Assembly: GCA_029250945.1 (NCBI GenBank)
Contig: JAQXEG010000010.1
Location: 1-57,718 of the forward strand
Origin: Yoonia sp.
Lineage (GTDB): Bacteria; Pseudomonadota; Alphaproteobacteria; Rhodobacterales; Rhodobacteraceae
DNA length: 57,718 nt
Direction of reading: 5' to 3'
Part shown: piece by piece, positions 8,435 through 16,210 of the stretch
Numbering within the stretch: the first letter of the stretch is position 1
Layout of the letters: each line of letters starts with the position of its first letter
Made by a program: the position numbers and the translations under genes
Notes under the pieces: generated by a model
The model's input: only the letters and a program-made list of their open reading frames with translations
What the model was told of the DNA's origin: nothing
The model's database searches: none

Positions 8435-9661
8435 CTAGGCTCCCCGATCATAGGCTTTCAGGATGGTGCTTAGAGCCTGATGTACCACAGTTTCATCCGT
8501 TTCTGATGATAGCGCATATGCGGCAGGGCCACCATTGAAACATATGAGAACAGGCTCACCTGTCACGGGATAAAGGTTCATCCAACTATTGTAGTGCCCG
8601 CGTGGGTAATCTGTGAAAGGGGTGACGATGTTTTGTATATCAGCATCCCAGAAAACGTCGTCAAATTGCAGGTAAATCTTATCGAGTGTGCCATAACCTA
8701 GGCGAGCAATAGCGTTCTGTTTATCATTGGGAAGTGCCGGATCAAATGCGATGTCGCCGGCTTTCAAAACGCCAAGTGGGACAGTTACGACAACAGCATC
8801 AAACTCATGCATGGTCACATCCGAAGTTACGCGCACCTGATTGGAAGCGTAGTCAATCGCAGTCACGCGCTCATTCAAATCCAGCCTGTAGCCGCCTTTG
8901 AAAAGTGGTAATATCCCGTCGTACCCATCAGGGAACAGCAACTCGTTTCCGCCATAATCATCCGTCCAGAGATAGGCCCATATGTTAAGTACATCCTTTG
9001 CAGCGCCTGCATCGTTTTGATACTCGACGATGTCAGCGCTCCAGTTAGGTAAATCCTGCCATGCAACTTCGCGCCCTTCTGAACGTATGATCACATCCGT
9101 GCCGTACACGGTGCTGCGCATGCCCGCCTGTTCGATAACGGGGGTCAACGGATTTTCGTCTATTCCATGCAACCAACTTGCCCCCAAATCAGCGGCAAAT
9201 CCAAGCGAGCGATCCGTATAGACCCTCCCTCCGATGCGGTCGCGACCCTCAATCACGTGAACCTCAAGACCTGCATTTGACATGGCATGCGCGGCGACGA
9301 GGCCAGACACACCGGCACCGATCACACCAATACGTTTGTGGCCGCTCGCAGCGACCTGCCTTGCAACCAAACGCCCGGATTCCAACGCTGCATGCACAGA
9401 ACTATTGCGATCTGGGTTGGACGCCTCACCAGCAAAATAGACTTTCTCAGCCACTGGCTCGGCCAAGTTGCGGTGGTCTTTTTGTTGCGATCCCTTGGCA
9501 ATATGGGAGTAGGTGCCGAATGAAAACGGATCGCGGCTCCAGTTGGTGCGAAGGTAGCCGACCAAGTTCGGCGCTTGAGAAGACTGCGCCTTGGCTGCCC
9601 AAGGGAGTAGTCCTGACATTACCGTTGCGCCTGCGCCTGCTAACATATCTCTTCGTTTCAT
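8435..9661 (-). CDS. Flavin amine oxidase with circularly permuted domain order, Tat-exported
   Basis: A 408-residue protein. Residues 1-26 are a Tat signal (MKRRDMLAGAGA...AAKA), so it is exported folded with FAD. Residues 31-105 (GYLRTNWSRDPFSFGTYS, VYFAGEAS, SSVHAALESGRLVA) are what normally forms the C-terminus of flavin amine oxidases: the FAGE flavin-binding motif and the last helix. Only after this comes the Rossmann motif IGVIGAGVSGLVAAHA (111-126), GRDRIGGRVYTD and DLGASWLHG, which normally begin the protein. The substrate domain fills 180-408 and ends at LKAYDRGA, where the normal enzyme would enter the NWSRDPF segment. Family enzymes oxidise amines or polyamines to imines, releasing hydrogen peroxide. 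All FAD motifs are intact and the frame is open, so it is probably functional. It is transcribed with the tetR gene. Confidence 0.85.
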   Translation of the reverse strand: MKRRDMLAGAGATVMSGLLPWAAKAQSSQAPNLVGYLRTNWSRDPFSFGTYSHIAKGSQQKDHRNLAEPVAEKVYFAGEASNPDRNSSVHAALESGRLVARQVAASGHKRIGVIGAGVSGLVAAHAMSNAGLEVHVIEGRDRIGGRVYTDRSLGFAADLGASWLHGIDENPLTPVIEQAGMRSTVYGTDVIIRSEGREVAWQDLPNWSADIVEYQNDAGAAKDVLNIWAYLWTDDYGGNELLFPDGYDGILPLFKGGYRLDLNERVTAIDYASNQVRVTSDVTMHEFDAVVVTVPLGVLKAGDIAFDPALPNDKQNAIARLGYGTLDKIYLQFDDVFWDADIQNIVTPFTDYPRGHYNSWMNLYPVTGEPVLICFNGGPAAYALSSETDETVVHQALSTILKAYDRGA

Positions 9662-9721
9662 CGTGAACCCTTTTCAATTGATCGGATGCGAAAGCATCGA
9701 TTTGAGACGTACATTAACAAC

Positions 9722-9737
9722 GAACGAACGTTCGTTC
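9722..9737. promoter_or_regulatory. Candidate TetR operator upstream of the amine oxidase gene
   Basis: GAACGAACGTTCGTTC is a perfect 16-bp palindrome 60 bases upstream of the oxidase start. AACGAACGTTCGTT-like sites are typical TetR/AcrR operators. The only regulator nearby is the TetR gene in the same operon, which points to autoregulation. No convincing -10/-35 pair could be fixed around it. Confidence 0.65.
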
Positions 9738-10007
9738 AATGATTCGATTGAGAGCTTTGTCAGACCGAACGTGGCTTCGGCGTTGTACCAAAACCGGTCA
9801 TTCGTGCAGCGCGCAGCGTGGGTCGATTTGGGCTCGAAGGCGACCTTCGCTGCGAATTGCACCAAAGTCCGGTTTGGGCCGTTCTCTCCAATTCCTTACT
9901 ACATGAGCATCTCTTTGATTGCCGACAAAAATAATTTTTGTCTATAACCGTCCGGTCGAAAGCTAAGCGTGAATCGATTATTGCAGCCCATTGAGGTTGA
10001 CGTTGGT
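9738..10007. other. Non-coding spacer between the oxidase promoter and an IS3 remnant
   Basis: No convincing gene on either strand. It holds a hairpin GACAAAAA-TAA-TTTTTGTC (9924-9942). It also holds a GC-rich stretch (about 9765-9890) with inverted pieces such as CTCGAAGGCGACCTTCGCTG, which looks like the non-coding debris found beside IS elements in this group. Confidence 0.5.
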
Positions 10008-10152
10008 TGTCTGACGTCAGCACCCTTGGGACAGATTTGGGGATTTGAATAAGGGAGGATTTCTGGTTCATCTTATCGATTAGGAGATTGAGATGACGAA
10101 GAAGCCACAAACATCGAAAGAGGCCGCCGAGAAGGTGGTCAAGAACATCCGC
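10008..10152 (+). mobile_element. IS3-family remnant: left end and first 20 codons of orfA
   Basis: TGTCTGACGTCAGC at 10008-10021 is identical to the sequence at 57451-57464. It is followed after nearly the same distance (85 versus 86 bases) by an orfA start. The codons from 10093 (MTKKPQTSKEAAEKVV, then KNIR) match the N-terminus of IS3 OrfA proteins. After residue 20 the similarity ends, so the rest of the element is deleted. The reading frame runs on to 10290 through unrelated sequence. Confidence 0.7.
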
Positions 10153-10299
10153 TCAATAGATCATGTCATTGATGAAACCGATCATTGGCGCGTTGTTTCG
10201 CAGTGCTCTCATCCACGCACGAACCTAATGCCAGGCTTTGCCAATGTCGGCTTTTGGAACGCTGCGCCGCAGCGTCGAGAGCCTGTATGAACGGTAAAT

Positions 10300-10485
10300 C
10301 TATTCCTCATCACTCAGATGACGAAGCAATTCTTGCGTCAGACGCTTTTTGTACCGCCGCTGCCGCCTGCGCCCCTTTGCAGCCGTGGCACGCCAATCAG
10401 CACGTTTGTCCGATACAAAATCATCAATATCATCTGCCACTTCGACGTTTTTGGCGTCCTTTAACGATGTTCGCAGGGCCATCAT
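10300..10485 (-). CDS. Small highly basic protein of unknown function
   Basis: A 61-residue protein with an acidic middle (VADDIDDFVSDKRADW) and a strongly basic tail (KGRRRQRRYKKRLTQELLRHL). The composition suggests nucleic-acid or ribosome association, but no family is recognised. Its ATG follows the stop of the upstream gene with no spacer, supporting co-translation and a real gene. Confidence 0.55.
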   Translation of the reverse strand: MMALRTSLKDAKNVEVADDIDDFVSDKRADWRATAAKGRRRQRRYKKRLTQELLRHLSDEE

Positions 10486-10836
10486 TTAACCCTTTGCCTT
10501 GGTCGAGGGTGCTTTGCCGCGCCAAACCAATGATTGCGCGTTCAGGGCTGCAAGATCTGTATCACCGGCGATAATCTGATCGCAAAGCCTTACCGCACGT
10601 TCTGCTTGGTCAAAAGTTAGGTTTCTGTACGCTGGACGTTGCAGATAATCATACCAAACGCCGCCGCACACATTATCCAAGACGATCCGCTGAAAGCAGT
10701 GATCATTGCGCACGGGCCAATGACCGTGGGTCGTGCGCGCAAGTTGCGGCATGACATCTTTTGTCAGCGTCATATATCGCGATGCCAGATCGGCGCGGCG
10801 TGGCGCGTGCGGCGTTGTCGTCAAATTCAGTTCCAT
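10486..10836 (-). CDS. Conserved hypothetical protein
   Basis: A 116-residue soluble protein. The order is a helical start (APRRADLASRYMTLTKDVMPQLARTT), a central block rich in aromatic and His residues (HWPVRNDHCFQRIVLDNVCGGVWYDYL), then a helix AERAVRLCDQIIAGD and a basic tail. The motif RNDHCFQRIVLDNVCGGVWYD reads like a conserved active or binding site with His, Cys and Asp, but I cannot assign a function. The ATG at 10836 is preferred to one at 10914. It is divergent from the methyltransferase-photolyase pair, and light or DNA-repair associated expression is only a guess from that. Confidence 0.6.
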   Translation of the reverse strand: MELNLTTTPHAPRRADLASRYMTLTKDVMPQLARTTHGHWPVRNDHCFQRIVLDNVCGGVWYDYLQRPAYRNLTFDQAERAVRLCDQIIAGDTDLAALNAQSLVWRGKAPSTKAKG

Positions 10837-10931
10837 ATCACACAGATAGTGTGTTGATGATTTTGGCAACGGATGAAACGTCGCAGCATGGGGTACTCGA
10901 CGCATGCGGTGCACAGCCTACCTTTAGGCGT

Positions 10932-11750
10932 ATGAAGATGTCTGACACCCGCCCATTACAACGGCTTTTTGCGCTTGCTTTGGGCGTATTCCGCGCCCCT
11001 GCTGGCGCTACTCGTATGAGTGTTGCGCTTGTGTATGGCCTTATCTGTCATGTGACTTTTGCCGCCGCTGTACTTGCAATGATCGTAGCGATGTTTTTTG
11101 GCATGTCCGAAAGCCTTGGCCGCGTGCCGACCCATTGGTCGACCATCGCGAACATCTTTCTGGTTCTGCAATTCCCGCTAAGCCATTCGATGTTGCTGTC
11201 AAAACGCGGTGCAGGGGTCTTGGCCAAACTGGCACCCCGTGCATTCGGCTCAACATTGGCGACGACGACCTATGCTATCATTGCATCGCTACAGCTGCTG
11301 GCGCTGTTTGTGTTTTGGACCCCCAGCGGGATCATCTGGTGGCAGGCGCAAGGGATGGTCTTTGCGGCCATTTGCAGTTTGTATGCTTTATCATGGCTGC
11401 TTTTGATTTGGGCCAGCTATGATGCGGGGGCAGAGGTCCAATCCGGCGCGCTTGGGTGGATGTCGCTTGCGCAGAACATCAAACCCGTGTTTCCGGATAT
11501 GCCAACGAAGGGCCTGTTCAGCGTAATCCGCCAACCTATCTACGTCGCTTTCGCGCTGACAACATGGATCGTGCCAGTCTGGACACCGGATCAGCTATGT
11601 CTGGCGATTGCATTAACGACCTATTGCCTTTTGGCGCCACGGCTAAAAGAACGCCGTTTTGCCAAACGGTACGGTGCAGATTTCGCCGCTTATCAACGTC
11701 GCGTGCCATATGCAGTTCCGCGTTCGTCACGCTCAAACCCCAAAGTTTAG
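10932..11750 (+). CDS. Integral membrane methyltransferase-like protein (ICMT/NnrU fold)
   Basis: A 272-residue protein with about six or seven hydrophobic segments (VYGLICHVTFAAAVLAMIVAMFF, TTYAIIASLQLLALFVFW, MVFAAICSLYALSWLLLIWA, YVAFALTTWIVPVW). The C-terminal region LFSVIRQPIYVAFAL...RLKERRFAKRYGADFAAYQRRVPY has the R-P-Y and ERR..YG..Y pattern of isoprenylcysteine-carboxyl methyltransferase-like enzymes, which bind SAM at the membrane face. The substrate is unknown. ATGs at 10932 and 10938 are both possible. The photolyase-like gene starts 2 bases after its stop. Confidence 0.7.
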   Translation: MKMSDTRPLQRLFALALGVFRAPAGATRMSVALVYGLICHVTFAAAVLAMIVAMFFGMSESLGRVPTHWSTIANIFLVLQFPLSHSMLLSKRGAGVLAKLAPRAFGSTLATTTYAIIASLQLLALFVFWTPSGIIWWQAQGMVFAAICSLYALSWLLLIWASYDAGAEVQSGALGWMSLAQNIKPVFPDMPTKGLFSVIRQPIYVAFALTTWIVPVWTPDQLCLAIALTTYCLLAPRLKERRFAKRYGADFAAYQRRVPYAVPRSSRSNPKV

Positions 11751-11752
11751 AT

Positions 11753-12991
11753 ATGAAAACCAAAGCCATCATCGCCGACCTTCGCCAACAGTCAGAAATT
11801 CCCGGTTTTACGCCGACACGGGCAGCGGGCCTTGCGCGGGTGGTGCAGTTCGCGGAGCGGACGGGTGATTTATATAATCGGTGCCGCAACTATGACCTTG
11901 GGCCGAACCATCGCGCCAATGTGTCCGCATTGTCGCCGTGGATCCGGCACCGGTTGATCACAGAAACCGAAGTTCTAAACGCCACCTTAAATACGCATTC
12001 CTTCTCCACAGCCGAGCGGTTCGTGCACGAGGTCTTTTGGCGCACTTACTTCAAAGGCTGGCTTGAACATCATCCAACAGTTTGGCCTGCCTATCAGGCC
12101 GGTCTTTTGCGACAGCTGGAAAGCGTGGACAAAGACCGCCATTTGGCCGGCAAATATGCAGCCGCTATAGCTGGTGAGACGAGCATTGATGGTTTTGATG
12201 ATTGGGCAAAGGAGTTGGTGACCACCGGCTATTTGCACAATCACGCGCGGATGTGGTTTGCGTCAATCTGGATATTCACGCTTCGCCTCCCTTGGGAATT
12301 GGGAGCAGACTTTTTCCTCCGGCATCTCATGGATGGTGATCCTGCGTCCAACACGCTCGCGTGGCGTTGGGTGGCTGGGATACAAACGAAGGGGCGGCCA
12401 TACGTGGCGCGGGTTTCCAATATATCCAAATTCACAGATCGGCGTTTCGCCCCTCTGCATCAATTGCAAACACAGGTTCAGCCGTTGTCAGAGACAGTCG
12501 ACCACCTACGCCGCCCTCTGCCCGAGGCCATGACACCGGCAGAAATCACGAGGGATTATCTGCTTTTGGTAACGGAAGACGACATGCAAGTCGCACAGAC
12601 GTTATCGCACCCACCTATAGCAAAGGTTGGCGCACTGGCGACAACAGGCCGGTCGCCATTGCCCCTCGGGACGATTGCCCAGACTTTTGCAGCTGATGCC
12701 ATGCGCGATGTTTGTTCAGAAATGCAGATCATCGAGGATGAAGATTGGGCCGAAGGCATCATCGCTGCTTGTCAAACACACAACCTGAAAACCGTTGTAA
12801 CAGGCTATGCCCCGATTGGGCCTGTCGCCACGACACTTGCCGCCGTGGAACCGATCCTTCGCAAGGAAGGGATCAAACTGCTTCAAGTCCGCCGCGCCTT
12901 TGACACGGTCGCATGGCCACACGCAACAAAGGGCTTTTTTGCCATGAAAAAAGGTGTACCGCGCGTGTTGGAAACGCTTGGGTTCTGCTAG
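11753..12991 (+). CDS. Photolyase/cryptochrome-like protein, FAD domain first
   Basis: A 412-residue protein. Residues 18-235 are the helical FAD-binding domain of photolyases and cryptochromes: FTPTRAAGLARVVQFAERTGD, LSPWIRHRLI, ERFVHEVFWRTYFKGWLE, TGYLHNHARMWFASIWIF, the flavin-contacting DGDPASNTLAWRWVAG and GRPYVARVSNI. There is no N-terminal antenna domain; the protein starts at the FAD module. Residues about 310-412 form a separate alpha/beta region (DWAEGIIAACQTHNL, VVTGYAPIGPVATTL, WPHATKGFFAMK) that reads like the second half of a photolyase Rossmann domain placed at the wrong end. DNA repair or blue-light sensing is possible. It is co-transcribed with the membrane methyltransferase gene. 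Confidence 0.75.
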   Translation: MKTKAIIADLRQQSEIPGFTPTRAAGLARVVQFAERTGDLYNRCRNYDLGPNHRANVSALSPWIRHRLITETEVLNATLNTHSFSTAERFVHEVFWRTYFKGWLEHHPTVWPAYQAGLLRQLESVDKDRHLAGKYAAAIAGETSIDGFDDWAKELVTTGYLHNHARMWFASIWIFTLRLPWELGADFFLRHLMDGDPASNTLAWRWVAGIQTKGRPYVARVSNISKFTDRRFAPLHQLQTQVQPLSETVDHLRRPLPEAMTPAEITRDYLLLVTEDDMQVAQTLSHPPIAKVGALATTGRSPLPLGTIAQTFAADAMRDVCSEMQIIEDEDWAEGIIAACQTHNLKTVVTGYAPIGPVATTLAAVEPILRKEGIKLLQVRRAFDTVAWPHATKGFFAMKKGVPRVLETLGFC

Positions 12992-13439
12992 GTTCAGAAC
13001 GCTTTGGTAATGATTGTTCTTGGCGCATATTGCGCGGCCACGACACGCAGGTCGGTGGCACGTTCGGTGATGTGTTCGAACGGCGGGTTTGGCCCTCTGC
13101 CGCAGGCCATGGTCGCACCGACGTAAATTTTCATGAGCCCTGCCTACACGTAGGTTTTGATCAACGCGCGGGGCTTTCCATCGGCACAAAAGCGTAATCC
13201 GCCATCCTGCTCGAGGATGCTATGAAATCCGCCGGCTTGTTTCATCTGATTGCAGGTAGCTTCTGCTTTGAGATATTTTCAGCGTATGTCAGAGGTGTCA
13301 GACTGCGCGCGATAGGTGAGGCCACGGAAATTCTGGTGTGGAACTGTGAACTATGCCTGAACCGCCGAGAATTCATGATTTCCTTCCTTTCGCGCCCGAG
13401 GGGTTTAAGGTGGATGCAGCTGGCTGACTTCAGGTGTAC
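12992..13439 (-). other. Degenerate region without an intact gene
   Basis: No complete gene is supportable. The minus strand holds short protein-like pieces: a 46-codon frame from about 13134 to 12994 (MKIYVGATMACGRGPNPPFE...) preceded by a 37-codon piece (ILEQDGGLRFCADGKPRAL) ending in TAG. They look like adjoining remnants of one or two decayed genes, but I do not recognise the family. Confidence 0.45.
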
Positions 13440-13729
13440 CTAGGCGGCCTCTGCGCGGGCCTTTAGCGCGGCGTTCATTGCGTTGAAGCCGTCTTGCGTT
13501 CGCGCCGCATCATTACCAACAGCGGGAGCACAGTGCGGCGCAATACCGGTGGCAGAACCGACCAGATCATTGGTATATCCGCATTGGACGAGTGGTTGGA
13601 ATAATAGACCCGCTGGCGCGGCACGGGTTCAATCCCTTACCAGTCGGCACGCACCGCGGTGATGGCGCGGGCAAACAGGCGGATACAATGGCCAACGATA
13701 CGGGCCGCGAGGGGGCGAAAGATGTTCAT
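13440..13729 (-). pseudogene. 1-acylglycerol-3-phosphate acyltransferase (PlsC) fragment, disrupted
   Basis: From an ATG at 13729 the minus strand reads MNIFRPLAARIVGHCIRLF and ITAVRADW, then TAA (13639-13637) within the frame. It continues with QRVYYSNHSSNADIPMIW, whose NHSSNAD is the HX4D acyltransferase box. The homology ends after about RTVLPL. A different frame (QDGFNAMNAALKARAEAA, stop at 13440) follows. A nonsense codon plus loss of most of the C-terminal region make it non-functional. Confidence 0.65.
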
Positions 13730-13800
13730 GGGGCCAAACCTTAACGACGTTGCAGGGATTTGGAACCATGTAGGGTGGGTTTTAACCCATCTTTGCGCGA

Positions 13801-15021
13801 TTAGACCTTTACCGGTGCGCCGCCCGCGAAATTATTAACCGCATGATACCCGATGGGGTCGGATTGCATTTCAAGGTGGAGACCATCGTCGGTATAGGGG
13901 TGCGCACGGGCAAGGGCTTCATCCACCTCAATCCCCAATCCGGGCGCATCGGGTACGGGGATGTAGCCGCCTTCGACCGTCAATGTGTTCTTGACCAAGG
14001 CCGCGTGGAATGACGTTTCAATCGTCTCCGCCATCAGAATGTTGGGGATAGAGGCCGCAAGCTGGATGTTCGCCGCCCATTCAATCGGCCCTGCGTAAAG
14101 ATGCGGCGCCATCTGGGCGTTGAACGTCTCGGCCACGGCTGCGATTTTCTTACATTCCCAAATGCCACCCGCACGCCCCAAGGCCGGTTGCAGGATTTGC
14201 ACGCCTTGACGTAAAGCGGCAGCAAATTCCGACTTTGTCGTCAGTCGCTCGCCGGTGGCCACGGGAATGCGGACCGCGTCGCACACCCGTCCCATATCAG
14301 CGTCGGGCGGGGTCGGTTCCTCGTACCAAAGGGGGGAATAGGGTTCTAACGCTTGCCCCATGCGGATCGCGCCAGCGGTGCTGAACTGCCCATGTGTGCC
14401 GAACAACAGATCAGCCCGATTGCCCACGGCGTCCCTGATCGCTTTGCAAAATGTGACAGAGGTGCTGATGTCATGCATCGACGGCATATGCCCGCCGCGC
14501 ATTGTGTAGGGACCAGCGGGGTCGAATTTGACGGCTGTATAGCCTTTTTCAACCATGGCCACCGCGCTTTCGGCAGCCATATCTGCGTCCGCCCAGAATG
14601 CGGGCAGGGGATGGTGTGATTGCGGGTAGAGGTAGGTATAGGCGCGAATGCGGTCATTCATCCGCCCGCCGATCAGGGCATGTACAGGCCGATCCCGATC
14701 CTTGCCCACCATATCCCAGCACGCCATTTCCAGACCTGACCACGCGCCGATAACCGTCAAGTCGGGCCGCTGTGTGAACCCCGACGAATAGACGCGCCGG
14801 AACATCAGCTCGATATTTTCTGGGTTTTCACTAGCCATGTGGCGGCCAAACACGTCACGGATGACATGTTCCATCGCGTCCGGCCCGATGGATGACGCGT
14901 AGCATTCGCCCCAGCCGACAACGCCCGTATCAGACGTGACCTTGACCAAAATCCAATACCGCCCGCCCCATCCCGGGGCAGGTGGTGCAGTGACGATGAT
15001 GTCGAGGTCAGCGAGCTTCAT
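13801..15021 (-). CDS. Enolase-superfamily (mandelate racemase / sugar-acid dehydratase type) enzyme
   Basis: A 406-residue protein with the two enolase-superfamily domains: the capping domain (GVVGWGECYASSIGP) and the barrel. Barrel motifs are KGYTAVKFDPAG (general-base Lys region), LWYEEPTPP (metal-ligand Glu), VATGERLTTK (metal-ligand Glu) and MAPHLYAGP (catalytic His). Such enzymes abstract the alpha proton of a carboxylate, often dehydrating sugar acids. The strand that usually gives the first metal-binding Asp reads LLFGTHGQF here, so the metal site may differ. AAGGAC precedes the ATG. It lies 38 bases downstream of the Zn-alcohol dehydrogenase gene on the same strand. Confidence 0.8.
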   Translation of the reverse strand: MKLADLDIIVTAPPAPGWGGRYWILVKVTSDTGVVGWGECYASSIGPDAMEHVIRDVFGRHMASENPENIELMFRRVYSSGFTQRPDLTVIGAWSGLEMACWDMVGKDRDRPVHALIGGRMNDRIRAYTYLYPQSHHPLPAFWADADMAAESAVAMVEKGYTAVKFDPAGPYTMRGGHMPSMHDISTSVTFCKAIRDAVGNRADLLFGTHGQFSTAGAIRMGQALEPYSPLWYEEPTPPDADMGRVCDAVRIPVATGERLTTKSEFAAALRQGVQILQPALGRAGGIWECKKIAAVAETFNAQMAPHLYAGPIEWAANIQLAASIPNILMAETIETSFHAALVKNTLTVEGGYIPVPDAPGLGIEVDEALARAHPYTDDGLHLEMQSDPIGYHAVNNFAGGAPVKV

Positions 15022-15059
15022 GACGCGTCCTTTTATGAGTATTTGGAAAAAAGTGAGGG

Positions 15060-16142
15060 CTAGTCGAACACGATGACATTGCGTTTGGCAGAACCGGTCT
15101 TGGTATCCGCGATGGCGTCGTTGATCTGGTCGAGCGACCAAGTTTGCGACACCAGCTCATCCAACTTAAGCCGCCCTTGCTGATAGAGGTCCACCATCCA
15201 TGGGATATCCCGCGCAATCACTGCATCACCCATTTTGGAACCGACCATCCCTTGGCCAATCGACGCCATGGTGCCGGGGTCGTAGGTGGCCGCATCGCCG
15301 ATGTGGGGCATGCCGACCATCACAACCTTGCCGCCGGGGGCGAGATAGTTGGGGGCTTGGTTATAGACGGGCACCGCCCCGACAGTGACGAAAACGGCAT
15401 CCGCGCCACGTCCCATCGCGGATTTTGCCGCGTCCCAAGGCGCATCCGCGCTGGCCAGCACCCCATCGGTGGCGCCAAAATCCTTGGCGATGGCAAGTTT
15501 TTCATCCGACATATCCACCGCGATGATCCGCCGTGCGCCCGCAATGCGCGCCCCTTGGATCGCATTCAGGCCAACGCCGCCCGCGCCGATTACGACAACG
15601 TCTTGGCCTGCGCGTAATGCGGCCGCGTTCACGACGGCACCGACGCCCGTGATAACGCCACAGGCCAGAAGGCTGGCGGCATTCATATCCATGTCAGCGG
15701 GGATGCGCACAATCTGGCTTTGGTCCACGACCACCTTTTCCGCGAAGGCACCACAGTTCATGGCTTGCACGAGCGTTGTGCCGTCATCCGCGGTTAATGG
15801 CCCGTCACCGGTTGATCCGGTTTCGCAGATTACGGGTTTGCCGGATGAACAGGATCCGCAGCTGCCGCAAGATTTGATCAACGTCACGACGACAGCGTCC
15901 CCGACAGACACACCGCGCACACCGTTTCCGACGGATGTGACATGGCCCGCCGCCTCGTGCCCGTACACAGCCGGCAGGGTGCCGCCCCAGCCACCTTCGG
16001 CAAATGAAATGTCCGAGTGGCAGATGGCGCAAGCCTTAAGTGTGACCTCAACCTCGCCCATTTCGGGCGCGCGTAGATTGATGGTTTCAATGGCAAGCGG
16101 CTGTCCGAATGTGTGGCAAACGGCGGCTTTGATCTTGGTCAT
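15060..16142 (-). CDS. Zinc-dependent alcohol dehydrogenase, class III/aryl-alcohol type
   Basis: A 360-residue cytosolic oxidoreductase of the MDR superfamily. Catalytic zinc ligands are in ACAICHSDIS and VYGHEAAG. The structural zinc site is the four-Cys cluster CGSCGSCSSGKPVIC. The NAD(P)-binding Rossmann motif is VVVIGAGGVGLNAIQGA, and the acidic residue after the second strand (AVDMSDEKL) suggests NAD. The substrate is unknown; the enolase-superfamily gene downstream suggests sugar- or polyol-derived compounds. The ATG at 16142 follows AAAGGACG. Confidence 0.88.
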   Translation of the reverse strand: MTKIKAAVCHTFGQPLAIETINLRAPEMGEVEVTLKACAICHSDISFAEGGWGGTLPAVYGHEAAGHVTSVGNGVRGVSVGDAVVVTLIKSCGSCGSCSSGKPVICETGSTGDGPLTADDGTTLVQAMNCGAFAEKVVVDQSQIVRIPADMDMNAASLLACGVITGVGAVVNAAALRAGQDVVVIGAGGVGLNAIQGARIAGARRIIAVDMSDEKLAIAKDFGATDGVLASADAPWDAAKSAMGRGADAVFVTVGAVPVYNQAPNYLAPGGKVVMVGMPHIGDAATYDPGTMASIGQGMVGSKMGDAVIARDIPWMVDLYQQGRLKLDELVSQTWSLDQINDAIADTKTGSAKRNVIVFD

Positions 16143-16210
16143 GGGGCGTCCTTTGTTGGTTCCCCCATGCTGAGCCTGAGTGTGGCGCATTTGCAAGACA
16201 TTTTGCGGTG

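Noticed and set aside
7582..10152. Classical composite transposon around the amine oxidase
   Set aside because: The right remnant shows its left end facing the cassette and the left remnant shows its outer end facing away; the two pieces are not matching outer copies, so composite transposition cannot be supported.
10185..10574. 129-residue plus-strand frame
   Set aside because: Opposite two coupled minus-strand genes with better coding character; no ribosome site and no recognisable domain.
12913..13197. 94-residue plus-strand frame after the photolyase-like gene
   Set aside because: Low-complexity content, overlaps the end of the photolyase-like gene in another frame, and the opposite strand carries better protein-like remnants.
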